Assembly: GCA_937891015.1 (NCBI GenBank)
Contig: CALAPY010000041.1
Coordinates: forward strand, 62,001-126,000
Source: UBA2108 sp002713215
GTDB lineage: Bacteria; Bacteroidota; Bacteroidia; Flavobacteriales_G; Salibacteraceae
DNA length: 64,000 nucleotides
Direction of reading: 5' to 3'
Shown here piece by piece: positions 1 through 8,364 of the stretch (position 1 is its first letter; every line of letters begins with the position of its first letter). Under the pieces are notes generated by a model, which worked only from the letters and a program-made list of their open reading frames with translations, had not been told where the DNA came from and did no database searches. Both the position numbers and the translations under genes were made by a program.

Positions 1-1831
1 CCACTTGCTTGCTATCACAAACCGCTTTGAAGGCTGCACGGATAGCCACCTCTGTTTTTCCAAAGCCCACATCACCGCAGATTAGTCGGTCCATGGGATG
101 TGCCTTTTCCATATCCGCTTTTACATCTTGTGTAGCCTTAAATTGATCTGGAGTGTCTTCATAAATAAAGGAACTCTCCAACTCAAATTGCAGGTAGTTA
201 TCTGGTGTAAAAGGGAACCCTGGAGCCGCCTTTCTTTTTGCATAGAGTTTTATTAAATCGTATGCAATTTCCTTAACCTTCTTCTTGGTTTTGGTTTTAA
301 GAATTTTCCAGGTCTGGGTTCCCAGTTTGTTGATTTTAGGGGGGGTACCATCTTTTCCTGAAAAGCGTGCAATGCGATGCAGGGAATGAATGCTTACATA
401 AAGTATATCGCTGTCTTTATAGATAAGCCGAATAGCTTCCTGCTCTTTGCCATTATTCTCAATGATTTGAAGCCCATCGAATCGACCAACTCCATAATCG
501 ATATGGGTTACGTAGTCTCCCTTTTTAAGACTGGTTAAATCTTTAATGGTTAATGCTTGTTTGGCCTTATTGAACCCTTCCTTTAATCGAAAGCGATGGT
601 ATCGTTCAAAGATTTGATGGTCGGTGTAACAGGCTATTTTTAAATCCAGGTCAATAAACCCTTCGTGCGCCGATTGAAGGATGGGCGAAAAGCTAACATC
701 AGGATCCAGGTCCTCAAAAATGGCATGGAGTCTCTCCATCTGTCGGGCCTGGCCCGAAAGAATAAAACTCTCTAATTTTTGATCTTTAAGCTCGTGAAGG
801 TCAAGAACCAACAGTTCAAAATTCTTATTAAAGGTCGGTTGTGGCTTTTGGTTGAATTGAAGCTCCAGTGATGGAGAACTTTCAAATCGCCCTCCATATT
901 CAATAACCCGATGCTTTTCCAGTTCCCGATCAAATACATCAGCTTTTACATATAACTCTTCCGGACTCAATTGAATGGATTCTTCCGAGAGTTTTGAATA
1001 AGCTTCCCGAGCAACTTCAAAAGATTTTTTCACCTGGCCCTTTGAGGTTTCTCTATCCTTGAGCCATAGAAAAGAATTGGCAGGAAGGAAGTCAAGAAAT
1101 CCCTCACGGGTTTCCATCAAGGTTTGATCCTGTACGTTTGGAAGAATGTGAATCTTTTTGTAGTTCTTTTTGGAGAGTTGTGAAGCCGGATCAAAGGTTC
1201 TTATCGAATCAATTTCATCACCAAAAAACTCAACCCTGTATGGATCGTCATTGGCATAAGAGAATATATCAACGATTCCACCACGTATAGAAAACTGTCC
1301 GGGACCGGTAACAAAATTGACCCGTTCAAAGTGATATTCGAACAGCATTTCATTGATAAAATCAATGCCAATTTCATCGCCTTGTTTCAATTCCAACAGG
1401 CTCTTTTTTAATTGCTTTTTAGTAACTACTTTCTCGCTCAAAGCCTCGCCGTAGGTAACAACCACCATCCAGGATGGTCTCTTTACAATCATATCGAGTG
1501 TTTCGGCTCGCATAAGGATGTTGGTATTGTCGGTTGTTTCTTGTTGGTAAGGGTACTTAAATGGAGAAGGAAAAAAGAAAACCTTATCTTCACCTAAAAT
1601 GTCCTGAAGGTCATTGAATGCGTATGCTGCATTCTCTTTATCGTTGAGAACAACCACATGCATTCCGCCCATTTTTTTGACCACCGCAGACACTAAGAAT
1701 TGAGAAGCACTGCCTCTTAAGCCTGTGGCATGAATTAATGGATTGACTTGTTCTTTGCAATGGTTTTCCAGCTCAATAACCTGGGGCCAGGATAGAAATC
1801 CCGCATTGAATTCGCTTTTCGTAATAGACAT
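1..1831 (-). CDS. mfd: Transcription-repair coupling factor Mfd (N-terminal part, cut by window edge)
   Basis: Mfd removes RNA polymerase stalled at DNA lesions and recruits UvrA. About 610 residues are present, starting at the ATG at 1831; the C-terminal translocase and UvrA-regulating end lie outside the window. Visible parts are the UvrB-like N-terminal module (including the stretch FVTGPGQFSIRGGIVDIF), the RNA-polymerase-interacting domain (motif KKGDYVTHIDYGVGRFDG, around 430-455), and the helicase Walker A GDVGFGKTEV right at the window edge. The frame is open throughout, so nothing suggests a pseudogene. A TAnnTTTG promoter box lies 24 bases upstream. The gene appears monocistronic. 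Identification is firm because the RNAP-interacting domain and the Walker A occur in the Mfd order. Confidence 0.95.
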   Translation of the reverse strand, partial: MSITKSEFNAGFLSWPQVIELENHCKEQVNPLIHATGLRGSASQFLVSAVVKKMGGMHVVVLNDKENAAYAFNDLQDILGEDKVFFFPSPFKYPYQQETTDNTNILMRAETLDMIVKRPSWMVVVTYGEALSEKVVTKKQLKKSLLELKQGDEIGIDFINEMLFEYHFERVNFVTGPGQFSIRGGIVDIFSYANDDPYRVEFFGDEIDSIRTFDPASQLSKKNYKKIHILPNVQDQTLMETREGFLDFLPANSFLWLKDRETSKGQVKKSFEVAREAYSKLSEESIQLSPEELYVKADVFDRELEKHRVIEYGGRFESSPSLELQFNQKPQPTFNKNFELLVLDLHELKDQKLESFILSGQARQMERLHAIFEDLDPDVSFSPILQSAHEGFIDLDLKIACYTDHQIFERYHRFRLKEGFNKAKQALTIKDLTSLKKGDYVTHIDYGVGRFDGLQIIENNGKEQEAIRLIYKDSDILYVSIHSLHRIARFSGKDGTPPKINKLGTQTWKILKTKTKKKVKEIAYDLIKLYAKRKAAPGFPFTPDNYLQFELESSFIYEDTPDQFKATQDVKADMEKAHPMDRLICGDVGFGKTEVAIRAAFKAVCDSKQV

Positions 1832-1854
1832 TTATTCAGTTAGAACAAGGGACG

Positions 1855-1862
1855 CAAATGTA
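1855..1862 (-). promoter_or_regulatory. Bacteroidota-type -7 box for mfd
   Basis: Read on the minus strand this is TACATTTG, an exact match to the Bacteroidota -7 consensus TAnnTTTG. Transcription would start near 1849, giving a leader of about 18 bases before the mfd ATG. No convincing -33 TTTG is seen. Confidence 0.6.
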
Positions 1863-2051
1863 TAGAAGTGGATGCTGAAAACAGGTGGATCCTTAGCTTT
1901 CTTTGTCAAATACCAGCCATATAATTCCAATTGAATTTTGAATTCCGGAAAGCTTATTCTATTTGACCTGCATTCTAGGATATTCAACCATTCTGGCAAA
2001 ATGAAAACCTAAAAATAGAATAGACTCTTCGACCTCTGGAACCACAGGCGA

Positions 2052-3848
2052 TTATCGATTAATCACCTTAAAGGTCTTTTTTGCTGACTGGCTCTCTACC
2101 TGAATAAAATACAATCCTCTAACCTCACCCAAATTAATCACGGCGTTCTGTCCTTCTTGTGATTTTTGACTAGAGACTACCTCACCCGAAATATTTATAA
2201 CCGTAATTAACGACTCTTCTTGAATTTGCTCTAGATTGATATAAACTATTCCAGAAGTTGGATTGGGAAAAACCTCAATACCGGAAAACTTCACTTCCGT
2301 CGCAATTACACTATTTGTTGTATCCTTCGAAATAATAATTCTATGGCATTTTGAAGTATCTACACAATCGTTGTCCAATAAAATCACCGCGTAGTTACCA
2401 CTTATTTTAGGAGTATAGCGTCTACCAAACTCATTAGGAACAAGACTATCATTGTCGCAATCATACCAATGAAAAAATACCGAACCGGATGCAGATTTTG
2501 CGATAATGGTTCCATTTGAATCAACCGATCCGGTATCGATGGTGTGAATAATCACGTTGATGGTAAGAATAGAATCGCCACCGGCAATGTTACCTCCTTT
2601 TATTGTATCGTTATAAGTACCTGAAGTAGTCCATTCTAGCCTACCGCTAGGAGAAGTATAACTGAAGCACATACTATCTGTAAATGTAGTATCGTTTGTT
2701 ATGCTTTTTACCTCGTAACAAGTAGTGGTATCAACACAACCATTTTGCGAAATAACTGCTGCAAAATTCCCAACCTTGTTGGGTACGAAAGTGTTCCGGG
2801 TTGAATTTGGAACTAATGTTTTCAAATCGCAGTCGTACCATTCAAACGCAGCATTTTGAGCACTGGAACTCATCACCAAATTAGCATAGGCTATAGCAGT
2901 ATCTACGGTTTTAATCGTCAGCATTATTGAAATAATTGAATCGCTGCCAGAAGCCGCTCCATTCTGAATTGTATCGGTATATATTCCCGAAGTATCCCAA
3001 ACATATTTTCCACTTGGTGATCTATATCTATGACATGAGGTATCGGTAATATTAGAAGTGGACGCACCAAACGTTATACTCTCGCATTTGGAAGTATCGG
3101 AACAACCATTTTTCGTAACCACCACAGCATAAAAGCCGTTTTTTGTGCTGGTAAAACTTCGATTCGTATCTCCTACAATTGGCTTCTGCGTAGCACATTC
3201 TATCCATTGGTATCTCGCCGTTGAGTCAGTAGCCATCAGTGTTTGATTGTTTTTTACAATCCCATTGTCAACTGCTTTTACTGTTAGGTTTATGGAAAGA
3301 ATTGAGTCACCACCTCTGGCATTTGCCCTCCTTAGTGTATCCATGTAGGCCCCAGATTTAGTCCATGTGTATTTTTTGCTCGGTGATAAATACCTTAAGC
3401 AAGCGGTTTTACTAATGGTATCGTAACTAGCTATGTTAATGCAACTCTGAGTTCCTAATGGACCTCCGTCCCAAAATGAATTAAATCGTTTACAATGAAT
3501 GGTTACAAAATCATAATCACCAATTTTAACTCCAGACGGCACTACATAGGTCTGAGCTCCGGAAAAGCTTGACAGTTTTGCAACTTCAATATTAGTATTA
3601 CCGGCCACAGTAGGCGCCTGATTGCGGATCGAAAGATAGATGTATAGATCTGGGCCAGAATTTGTAGAAAAAGTACTGGAAAAAGACAAATACAATGCCC
3701 CTAAAGAGTCCGTTAGAGTTGCGGATCCAGAAATCGTATAACTGGTTGAACTTGGGCTAAACGTACTGACTTTTCTTTTGCAAATATTTTGGGAAAAAGA
3801 AAATGTCCAAATCAGTAAAAATGCTGCGGTAATCGAAATATTTTTCAT
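2052..3848 (-). CDS. Secreted DM13-domain protein with three repeats and a T9SS type A sorting domain
   Basis: 598 residues. A signal peptide covers about residues 1-20 (cleavage after FSFSQ). Residues about 25-135 look like a DM13 domain: SGPDLYIYLS, then a V-P-SG stretch and a YDFVTIHCKRF stretch with its cysteine. Three tandem repeats of about 120 residues follow. Each has a core like SPSGKYVWDTSG-Y-DTI-G-DSI and a cysteine pair in NGC-DT--C. The last 75 residues (VFPNPTSGIVYINLE ... GLYFIQV) form a type A T9SS C-terminal domain, so export is through the type IX system to the cell surface or medium. DM13 domains are proposed redox modules; the substrate is unknown. The gene is flanked by intergenic DNA and seems to stand alone. 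Confidence 0.8.
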   Translation of the reverse strand: MKNISITAAFLLIWTFSFSQNICKRKVSTFSPSSTSYTISGSATLTDSLGALYLSFSSTFSTNSGPDLYIYLSIRNQAPTVAGNTNIEVAKLSSFSGAQTYVVPSGVKIGDYDFVTIHCKRFNSFWDGGPLGTQSCINIASYDTISKTACLRYLSPSKKYTWTKSGAYMDTLRRANARGGDSILSINLTVKAVDNGIVKNNQTLMATDSTARYQWIECATQKPIVGDTNRSFTSTKNGFYAVVVTKNGCSDTSKCESITFGASTSNITDTSCHRYRSPSGKYVWDTSGIYTDTIQNGAASGSDSIISIMLTIKTVDTAIAYANLVMSSSAQNAAFEWYDCDLKTLVPNSTRNTFVPNKVGNFAAVISQNGCVDTTTCYEVKSITNDTTFTDSMCFSYTSPSGRLEWTTSGTYNDTIKGGNIAGGDSILTINVIIHTIDTGSVDSNGTIIAKSASGSVFFHWYDCDNDSLVPNEFGRRYTPKISGNYAVILLDNDCVDTSKCHRIIISKDTTNSVIATEVKFSGIEVFPNPTSGIVYINLEQIQEESLITVINISGEVVSSQKSQEGQNAVINLGEVRGLYFIQVESQSAKKTFKVINR

Positions 3849-3950
3849 GCCGCATAAATAACACGACGCTACGGCAAAATATGTCTACCAGCTGATAAAT
3901 GCTACTTCCAAGCAATCCTTATTTATGCGAATGTCAGGAAGATAACCAAC

Positions 3951-4931
3951 TTACTTTAACAGCCCTTCAATCTCTTCCACCATATTCTTGGATCCAACAA
4001 AATAAGGGCACCTTTGATGCAGTTCACGTGGAACAATTTCCATTATTCTTTGATCTCCGTCAGAGGCTTTTCCTCCAGCTTGCTCCACAATAAAAGCAAG
4101 TGGGTTGCACTCATACAATAACCTCAATTTACCACTTGGTGCAGAAGTAGTTCCAGGATATAGATAAACCCCTCCCTTAATTAAATTTCTATGAAAATCA
4201 GCCACCAATGAACCAATGTAGCGAGCCGTTTTTCTATCTTCCTTACACTTATCCAGGTACTTCTGAATTCCCTTGTGCGATTGAAAATAGTTCCCCTCAT
4301 TCATGGAATAGATTTTACCATTCTCAGCCGTTTTCATACCGGCATGAGACAAGCAATATTCTCCAATTGAAGGATCTAAGGTAAAACCGTTAACTCCATT
4401 ACCAGTAGTATAAACTAACATGGACGAAGATCCGTAAAGCACATACCCGCCAGCAACTTGTTCCGTACCCGGTTGCAAGAAATCCTCCATGGTAGCCAGG
4501 CTTCCAATTTCTGACTTTCTTCTAAAAATGGAAAAAATGGTACCAATCGAAACATTTACATCAATGTTTGAAGATCCATCCAATGGATCCATAGCTACCA
4601 CATACTTGCCATTTCGTGAAGACTCATTTTCAAAAGCAATGAAATCATCGTTTTCTTCAGAAGCAATACCGCATACTTCACCTCCACTTTTTAAGGCCTT
4701 GATAAAAACCTCATCCGCAAATACATCCAGTTTTTGCTGCTGTTCACCCTGAATATTCTCTGAACCTGCCGCACCTGAGATGTCAACCAGTCCTGCTTTG
4801 TTGACCTCCCGGTTTACAATTTTGGACGCAAATCCAATATCTCTAAGCAAACGGGATAAGTCTCCCGTTGCAAAGGGAAAGTCGTCTTGTCGATCAATAA
4901 TAAACTCGTCGAGGGTAGTAACTCCAATCAT
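3951..4931 (-). CDS. fbp: Class I fructose-1,6-bisphosphatase
   Basis: 326 residues, the normal length for class I FBPase. The enzyme hydrolyses fructose 1,6-bisphosphate to fructose 6-phosphate in gluconeogenesis, in the cytoplasm. The metal-binding motif of the inositol-phosphatase superfamily is present as DPLDGSSNIDVNVSIGT, with an upstream acidic pair in IASEENDDF. Substrate-binding stretches such as ARYIGSLVADFHRNL and GGVYLYPGT are intact, and the C-terminal part retains LLYECNPLAFIVEQAGGKA. The gene follows the NYN-domain gene on the same strand with a 41-base gap, so the two may be co-transcribed, although fbp may have its own promoter in that gap. Nothing is unusual in the protein. 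Confidence 0.95.
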   Translation of the reverse strand: MIGVTTLDEFIIDRQDDFPFATGDLSRLLRDIGFASKIVNREVNKAGLVDISGAAGSENIQGEQQQKLDVFADEVFIKALKSGGEVCGIASEENDDFIAFENESSRNGKYVVAMDPLDGSSNIDVNVSIGTIFSIFRRKSEIGSLATMEDFLQPGTEQVAGGYVLYGSSSMLVYTTGNGVNGFTLDPSIGEYCLSHAGMKTAENGKIYSMNEGNYFQSHKGIQKYLDKCKEDRKTARYIGSLVADFHRNLIKGGVYLYPGTTSAPSGKLRLLYECNPLAFIVEQAGGKASDGDQRIMEIVPRELHQRCPYFVGSKNMVEEIEGLLK

Positions 4932-4972
4932 GCTTTAAGTCTAAGCCTGCAAATATCGTAAAATAGAAAGTT

Positions 4973-5665
4973 TCAATTGCTTCCTTCATTCATTCGCTTT
5001 ATTGTCATTAATCCATCAATGTGCTCGTGGAGCGATGGGTCAATGTTATTAAGCATTGGATCTAGAATAAAATCAACTCCTTCCCTTCTGGCAAATTTGG
5101 CCGCAGGCACAAAATCACTATCACCAGCAATCAAAATTATTTGGTCTACCTGTTCCTTAAAGGCAAGAGTAGCAATATCCAAACCTACCTTCATATCAAC
5201 TGCTTTTTGATTTAAAGGAAAATCCAAGTCAGAAGCATTTAAGTTTTCAAGCTTTATTTTTCCATCAAGTAAGGGTTTAGTATGTCTAGATTTAATGTTC
5301 CACTTTTTTGATGAGTTCTTTAAAAAGCCAAGTCTCAATGCAATTTTCCGTTGCTTCTTTAAGAATGTAAATAAGTCATTTCTGAACTTAAAAACCTCTG
5401 TTTTTTTGAAACTCATTGCCTTACCAGAAATTGGATTAGTTGAGTCTCCATCGAAAGGCTTGGCGTCATAAAAGAAAATACGATAAAGCTCCGTTGGAGG
5501 CAAATTGTACCGGTTGCGATAGTTATTTATACGTTGTATGTGTTTAAAACAATAAGAGACTAGATTCTTTGCTACTGTTTCGGCATCATCACCTTTCTCA
5601 AATCCTTCAATATACTGGTATCTTTTCAGAAAAAAACCACCGTCAACTAGAATTGCAGTTTTCAT
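4973..5665 (-). CDS. NYN domain protein, LabA/DUF88 family
   Basis: 230 residues with the NYN (PIN-like nuclease) fold. The three acidic clusters expected of the family are visible: ILVDGG near the N-terminus, DMKVGLDIATLAF around residue 160, and IAGDSDFVPAAK around residue 180. Family members are proposed metal-dependent RNases; in this protein the activity is inferred. A middle insertion (about residues 75-150) is basic and has no motif I know. The ATG at 5665 is used. The most interesting feature is upstream: a three-tier hairpin with its own promoter and a T-run ends only about 15 bases before this ATG, which suggests attenuation or self-regulation. fbp lies 41 bases downstream. Confidence 0.85.
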   Translation of the reverse strand: MKTAILVDGGFFLKRYQYIEGFEKGDDAETVAKNLVSYCFKHIQRINNYRNRYNLPPTELYRIFFYDAKPFDGDSTNPISGKAMSFKKTEVFKFRNDLFTFLKKQRKIALRLGFLKNSSKKWNIKSRHTKPLLDGKIKLENLNASDLDFPLNQKAVDMKVGLDIATLAFKEQVDQIILIAGDSDFVPAAKFARREGVDFILDPMLNNIDPSLHEHIDGLMTIKRMNEGSN

Positions 5666-5680
5666 TATTACTTTTTAAAT

Positions 5681-5766
5681 AAAAAAAGTCCAAAGTCAGT
5701 TTTTGTCGCTATCAATCCTTCAGAAAATTAAACTCTGAAGGTGACAAAACCGCTCATTGGACATTA
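5681..5766 (-). ncRNA. Structured hairpin leader or small RNA before the NYN gene
   Basis: On the minus strand three nested stems lie on one axis. GTCCAA (5762-5757) pairs with TTGGAC (5693-5688). TTTTGTC (5749-5743) pairs with GACAAAA (5707-5701). CCTTCAGA (5741-5734) pairs with TCTGAAGG (5724-5717). All pairs are perfect, and the stems are separated by asymmetric internal loops. Seven T residues follow directly (5687-5681). The promoter box at 5779-5772 would place the transcript start at the base of the hairpin. This is a complete promoter-hairpin-T-run unit of about 85 nucleotides. It could be an attenuator for the NYN gene or a free small RNA. It is not a match to any RNA family I recognise. 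Confidence 0.5.
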
Positions 5767-5771
5767 TGAAA

Positions 5772-5779
5772 CAAATGTA
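5772..5779 (-). promoter_or_regulatory. -7 box of the NYN leader
   Basis: Read on the minus strand the sequence is TACATTTG, an exact TAnnTTTG. Just upstream is a short palindrome, AAGATT-TTT-AATCTT (5782-5796), which could be an operator or part of the spacer. The -33 region is weak. Confidence 0.5.
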
Positions 5780-5796
5780 GTAAGATTTTTAATCTT

Positions 5797-6076
5797 AAGG
5801 AAGGGCAATCTGTTACAATGTGTAAAAACCTTGATCCTAGGTAGAAATTAATATTACGTGGGTGGTGTTTCTAGAAATCCCGCTTCATAATTCAGTTTAA
5901 TGTACTGAGTAAATGGCTATTACTCTGCATTTAAAGATTAAGCATATTAACAAGAATAAAATGGCTAATTAATGGCTTTAGAGGGATGTTTTTTCAACCA
6001 TTTCAATTCTGAACTACTGCTTTTGCAATAAAAAAGCATTAACTATTTCTTACCAAATGCGAACTTCATTATACCC
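5797..6076. other. Intergenic stretch with no recognised gene
   Basis: This is the rest of the divergent gap between the NYN leader and the lipid operon. It is AT-rich. I see no ORF with coding character, no tRNA and no strong hairpin. The next element is the operon promoter at 6077-6107. Confidence 0.5.
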
Positions 6077-6107
6077 GTTGCAAAATATGCAACTAAGCTT
6101 ATCTTTA
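6077..6107 (+). promoter_or_regulatory. Candidate promoter and operator of the seven-gene lipid operon
   Basis: TTG at 6078-6080 and TATCTTTA at 6100-6107 are 19 bases apart. This fits the Bacteroidota promoter layout with one mismatch in the -7 box. A perfect inverted repeat, GTTGCA-AAATA-TGCAAC (6077-6093), sits over the -33 element and could bind a repressor. Transcription would start near 6114, which favours the ATG at 6147 as the start of the first gene over the in-frame ATG at 6057. Confidence 0.45.
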
Positions 6108-6146
6108 AAATCTCAATTTTTGACCCATAAAAATTTCATTGAAGTC

Positions 6147-7439
6147 ATGTCGCACGATCATAAAAGAGTTCAAAAAATAATTGACCGCATTGAAAGTCAG
6201 ATCTCTCCTGAGGAATTCGTAGAGCAAATAGCTCCGAGAAGTGCCGAAGAGGTAAAAGAATTGGAAGATTATGCATATCCTATGGGATATTCTAAGGAAA
6301 ACCAAAATCAAAGGATTGATTTTTTGAACCAAAACAATATCCGAATCAACCATTTATCGAACCCAACAGAAATAGATCAGGTGGAAAGCCTCAAAGGAAA
6401 TATTGAAAATTTCATTGGAATGGCCCAAATTCCGGTTGGATTGGCCGGACCAATTTTAATCAATGGCACCAATGCCGTGGGAGATTTCTTTGTTCCCCTG
6501 GCAACTAGCGAAGGAGCTTTGGTTGCTTCCTATAACCGGGGAATGAAAGCTTGCCGGTTGAGTGGCGGAATTTCAGCCATGTGTACCGCCGAAAGCGTAC
6601 AACGAAGTCCGTTTTTCAAATTTGACAGCATGGGCATTATGGGGCTCTTTGTTAAATGGGTTCACGAACATTTGGACAATTTTAAAAATGTCGTCAGCGA
6701 AAGCAGTAATTATGCTCAACTCAATGAAATGAGAACCAATGTGGAAGGAAATAGTGTAATCCTAACTTTCGATTACTTCACAGGGGATGCTTCTGGACAA
6801 AACATGGTCACCATTTGCACGGACAATGTATGTAAATACATTCTTGACAACTTTCCTCATAAGCCCATTGAGTGGTACATTGAGAGTAATTACAGCGGTG
6901 ATAAAAAAGCGACTTCCCTTTCGTTTAGCAGTTCTCGAGGCAAAAAAGTGACCAGCGAAATCGTACTTCTAAAAGATGTGGTTAATCATGTTTTAAAAAC
7001 AACCCCTAAAGCAATAGCCGATTATTGGCAGTCTTCCACATTGGGAGTCGTACAAAGCGGTGCCATTGGTGCCCAGGGACATGTGGCCAATGGACTTGCT
7101 GCATTATTTATTGCATGCGGCCAAGATGTTGCCTGTGTTTCAGAATCCTCTGTTGGAATTACCCGAATGGAAGTAACAGCCCAAGGAGATTTATATGTAG
7201 CTCTTACTTTACCGAGTTTAATTGTTGGAACAATTGGAGGCGGCACCAAACTTCCAACCCAAAATGAATGCCTTAAAATGATGGATTGTGCCGGAGTTGG
7301 AAAGGCCAAAAAATTTGCTGAAATCTGCTGTGCTGTGGCCTTATCCGGCGAAATTTCAATTGCCGCAGCCATGTCGGCCGGCCATTTTACTAGAGCACAC
7401 GAAAGCTTAGGTCGAAACAAAGGTGATGCAGGAAAATAA
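6147..7439 (+). CDS. Hydroxymethylglutaryl-CoA reductase
   Basis: HMG-CoA reductase makes mevalonate from HMG-CoA with NAD(P)H. From the ATG at 6147 the protein has 430 residues; an in-frame ATG at 6057 would add 30 residues but lies upstream of the likely promoter. Family hallmarks are present in order: ENFIGMAQIPVGLAGP, the catalytic glutamate in LATSEGALVAS, TGDASGQNMVTICTDN for the cofactor site, the lysine in SGDKKATSL, the aspartate in IACGQDVA, a glycine-rich VGTIGGGTKLPTQ, and the terminal histidine in SAGHFTRAH. All four catalytic residues are therefore intact. No membrane domain is seen, so it is cytoplasmic. It is the first gene of the seven-gene operon and overlaps the UbiA-type gene. 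It may feed general isoprenoid synthesis, or the operon product specifically. Confidence 0.88.
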   Translation: MSHDHKRVQKIIDRIESQISPEEFVEQIAPRSAEEVKELEDYAYPMGYSKENQNQRIDFLNQNNIRINHLSNPTEIDQVESLKGNIENFIGMAQIPVGLAGPILINGTNAVGDFFVPLATSEGALVASYNRGMKACRLSGGISAMCTAESVQRSPFFKFDSMGIMGLFVKWVHEHLDNFKNVVSESSNYAQLNEMRTNVEGNSVILTFDYFTGDASGQNMVTICTDNVCKYILDNFPHKPIEWYIESNYSGDKKATSLSFSSSRGKKVTSEIVLLKDVVNHVLKTTPKAIADYWQSSTLGVVQSGAIGAQGHVANGLAALFIACGQDVACVSESSVGITRMEVTAQGDLYVALTLPSLIVGTIGGGTKLPTQNECLKMMDCAGVGKAKKFAEICCAVALSGEISIAAAMSAGHFTRAHESLGRNKGDAGK

Positions 7440-8364
7440 CCTTCCCTTTCTCAGGCGATTTTACATTTACCAAAAGGAGCGCTTTCCATTTTTAGCTCAT
7501 GGGCTAATGATTAGTGCTTTTACATTTTCTGCGGTATCCTATTCAAGAATCTGTAGGAACCAAACCGGATTTATTTCTTGGAAGGACTTTTTGATTGGAA
7601 TTTTTGCAACGGTTACCTTGTTCTTTTTGGTTCGCGTTTTCGATGAATTTAAAGACAAAGAAGACGATGCTAAGTACCGAAAGTACTTACCTGTACCAAG
7701 AGGCCTTATTTCATTAAAGGAACTAAAAACCATCGGTTGGATTGTGGCCATTATTCAAATTGCCATCATTGCCCTGTTCCAACTGCAAATGCTCCTACTT
7801 TATGGAATAGTGCTTGCCTATTTATTATTAATGGCTGTTGAGTTTTTTGTGCCCGAATGGCTCAAAAAAAGGCAAATTATCTACATCACATCGCACATGT
7901 TTATCATCCCTTTAATTGACATTTATTCGAGTGGGTTGGATTGGTTATTAGAAGGGGCATCTCCCCACCAGGGCCTGGCTTGGTTCTTTTGTGTATCGTA
8001 CATGAATGGGTTGGTGCTGGAGTTTGGACGAAAAATAAGAACACCTGAATCCGAAGAAGAGGGCGTTGTTTCTTATACCGGAATGTATGGCACTCGGGGA
8101 GGGGTTTTGGTTTGGCTGGCACTCATGTTTGTGACCATGCTTCTTGCCATTGGTGCTTCTAACTATGCAGGCTATGGAAGCCTCTCAATAGCAGTGTTTG
8201 GTGTGGTATTCATCATTTTCTCTCTACCTGGGTGGTCCTGGTCATTTTTTGGTAAACAAAATGATAAAACCAGTAAGCTTATCGAATATGCATCGGCTGG
8301 CTGGACGGCGCTCATGTACCTGTCGCTTGGAGCAATACCAATGATAAATAAGCTTTTGTTTTGA
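7426..8364 (+). CDS. UbiA-family membrane prenyltransferase
   Basis: About 312 residues with eight or nine hydrophobic segments. UbiA enzymes transfer a prenyl chain from a diphosphate donor to an aromatic, quinone or glycerol-phosphate acceptor in the membrane. The first aspartate-rich motif is clear: RVFDEFKDKEDDAKYR followed by PVPRGL. The second region reads EFGRKIRTPESEEEGVVSY, like the second motif in UbiA relatives that carry glutamates there. ATG 7426 is preferred over GTG 7423. The start lies inside the end of the HMG-CoA reductase gene, and the stop overlaps the next gene's TTG (TTGA). The acceptor cannot be told from the sequence; the neighbours suggest a lipid rather than a quinone. 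Confidence 0.8.
   Translation: MQENNLPFLRRFYIYQKERFPFLAHGLMISAFTFSAVSYSRICRNQTGFISWKDFLIGIFATVTLFFLVRVFDEFKDKEDDAKYRKYLPVPRGLISLKELKTIGWIVAIIQIAIIALFQLQMLLLYGIVLAYLLLMAVEFFVPEWLKKRQIIYITSHMFIIPLIDIYSSGLDWLLEGASPHQGLAWFFCVSYMNGLVLEFGRKIRTPESEEEGVVSYTGMYGTRGGVLVWLALMFVTMLLAIGASNYAGYGSLSIAVFGVVFIIFSLPGWSWSFFGKQNDKTSKLIEYASAGWTALMYLSLGAIPMINKLLF

Noticed and set aside
1412..1597. Plus-strand ORF inside mfd
   Set aside because: It lies entirely antisense to an intact mfd frame and has no domain or start signal.
3899..4093. Plus-strand ORF at the 3' end of fbp
   Set aside because: Mostly antisense to fbp and without any recognisable motif.
6057..6146. N-terminal extension of HMG-CoA reductase
   Set aside because: In frame, but a promoter-like TTG-N19-TATCTTTA lies inside it and the residues do not resemble the enzyme; ATG 6147 was used.
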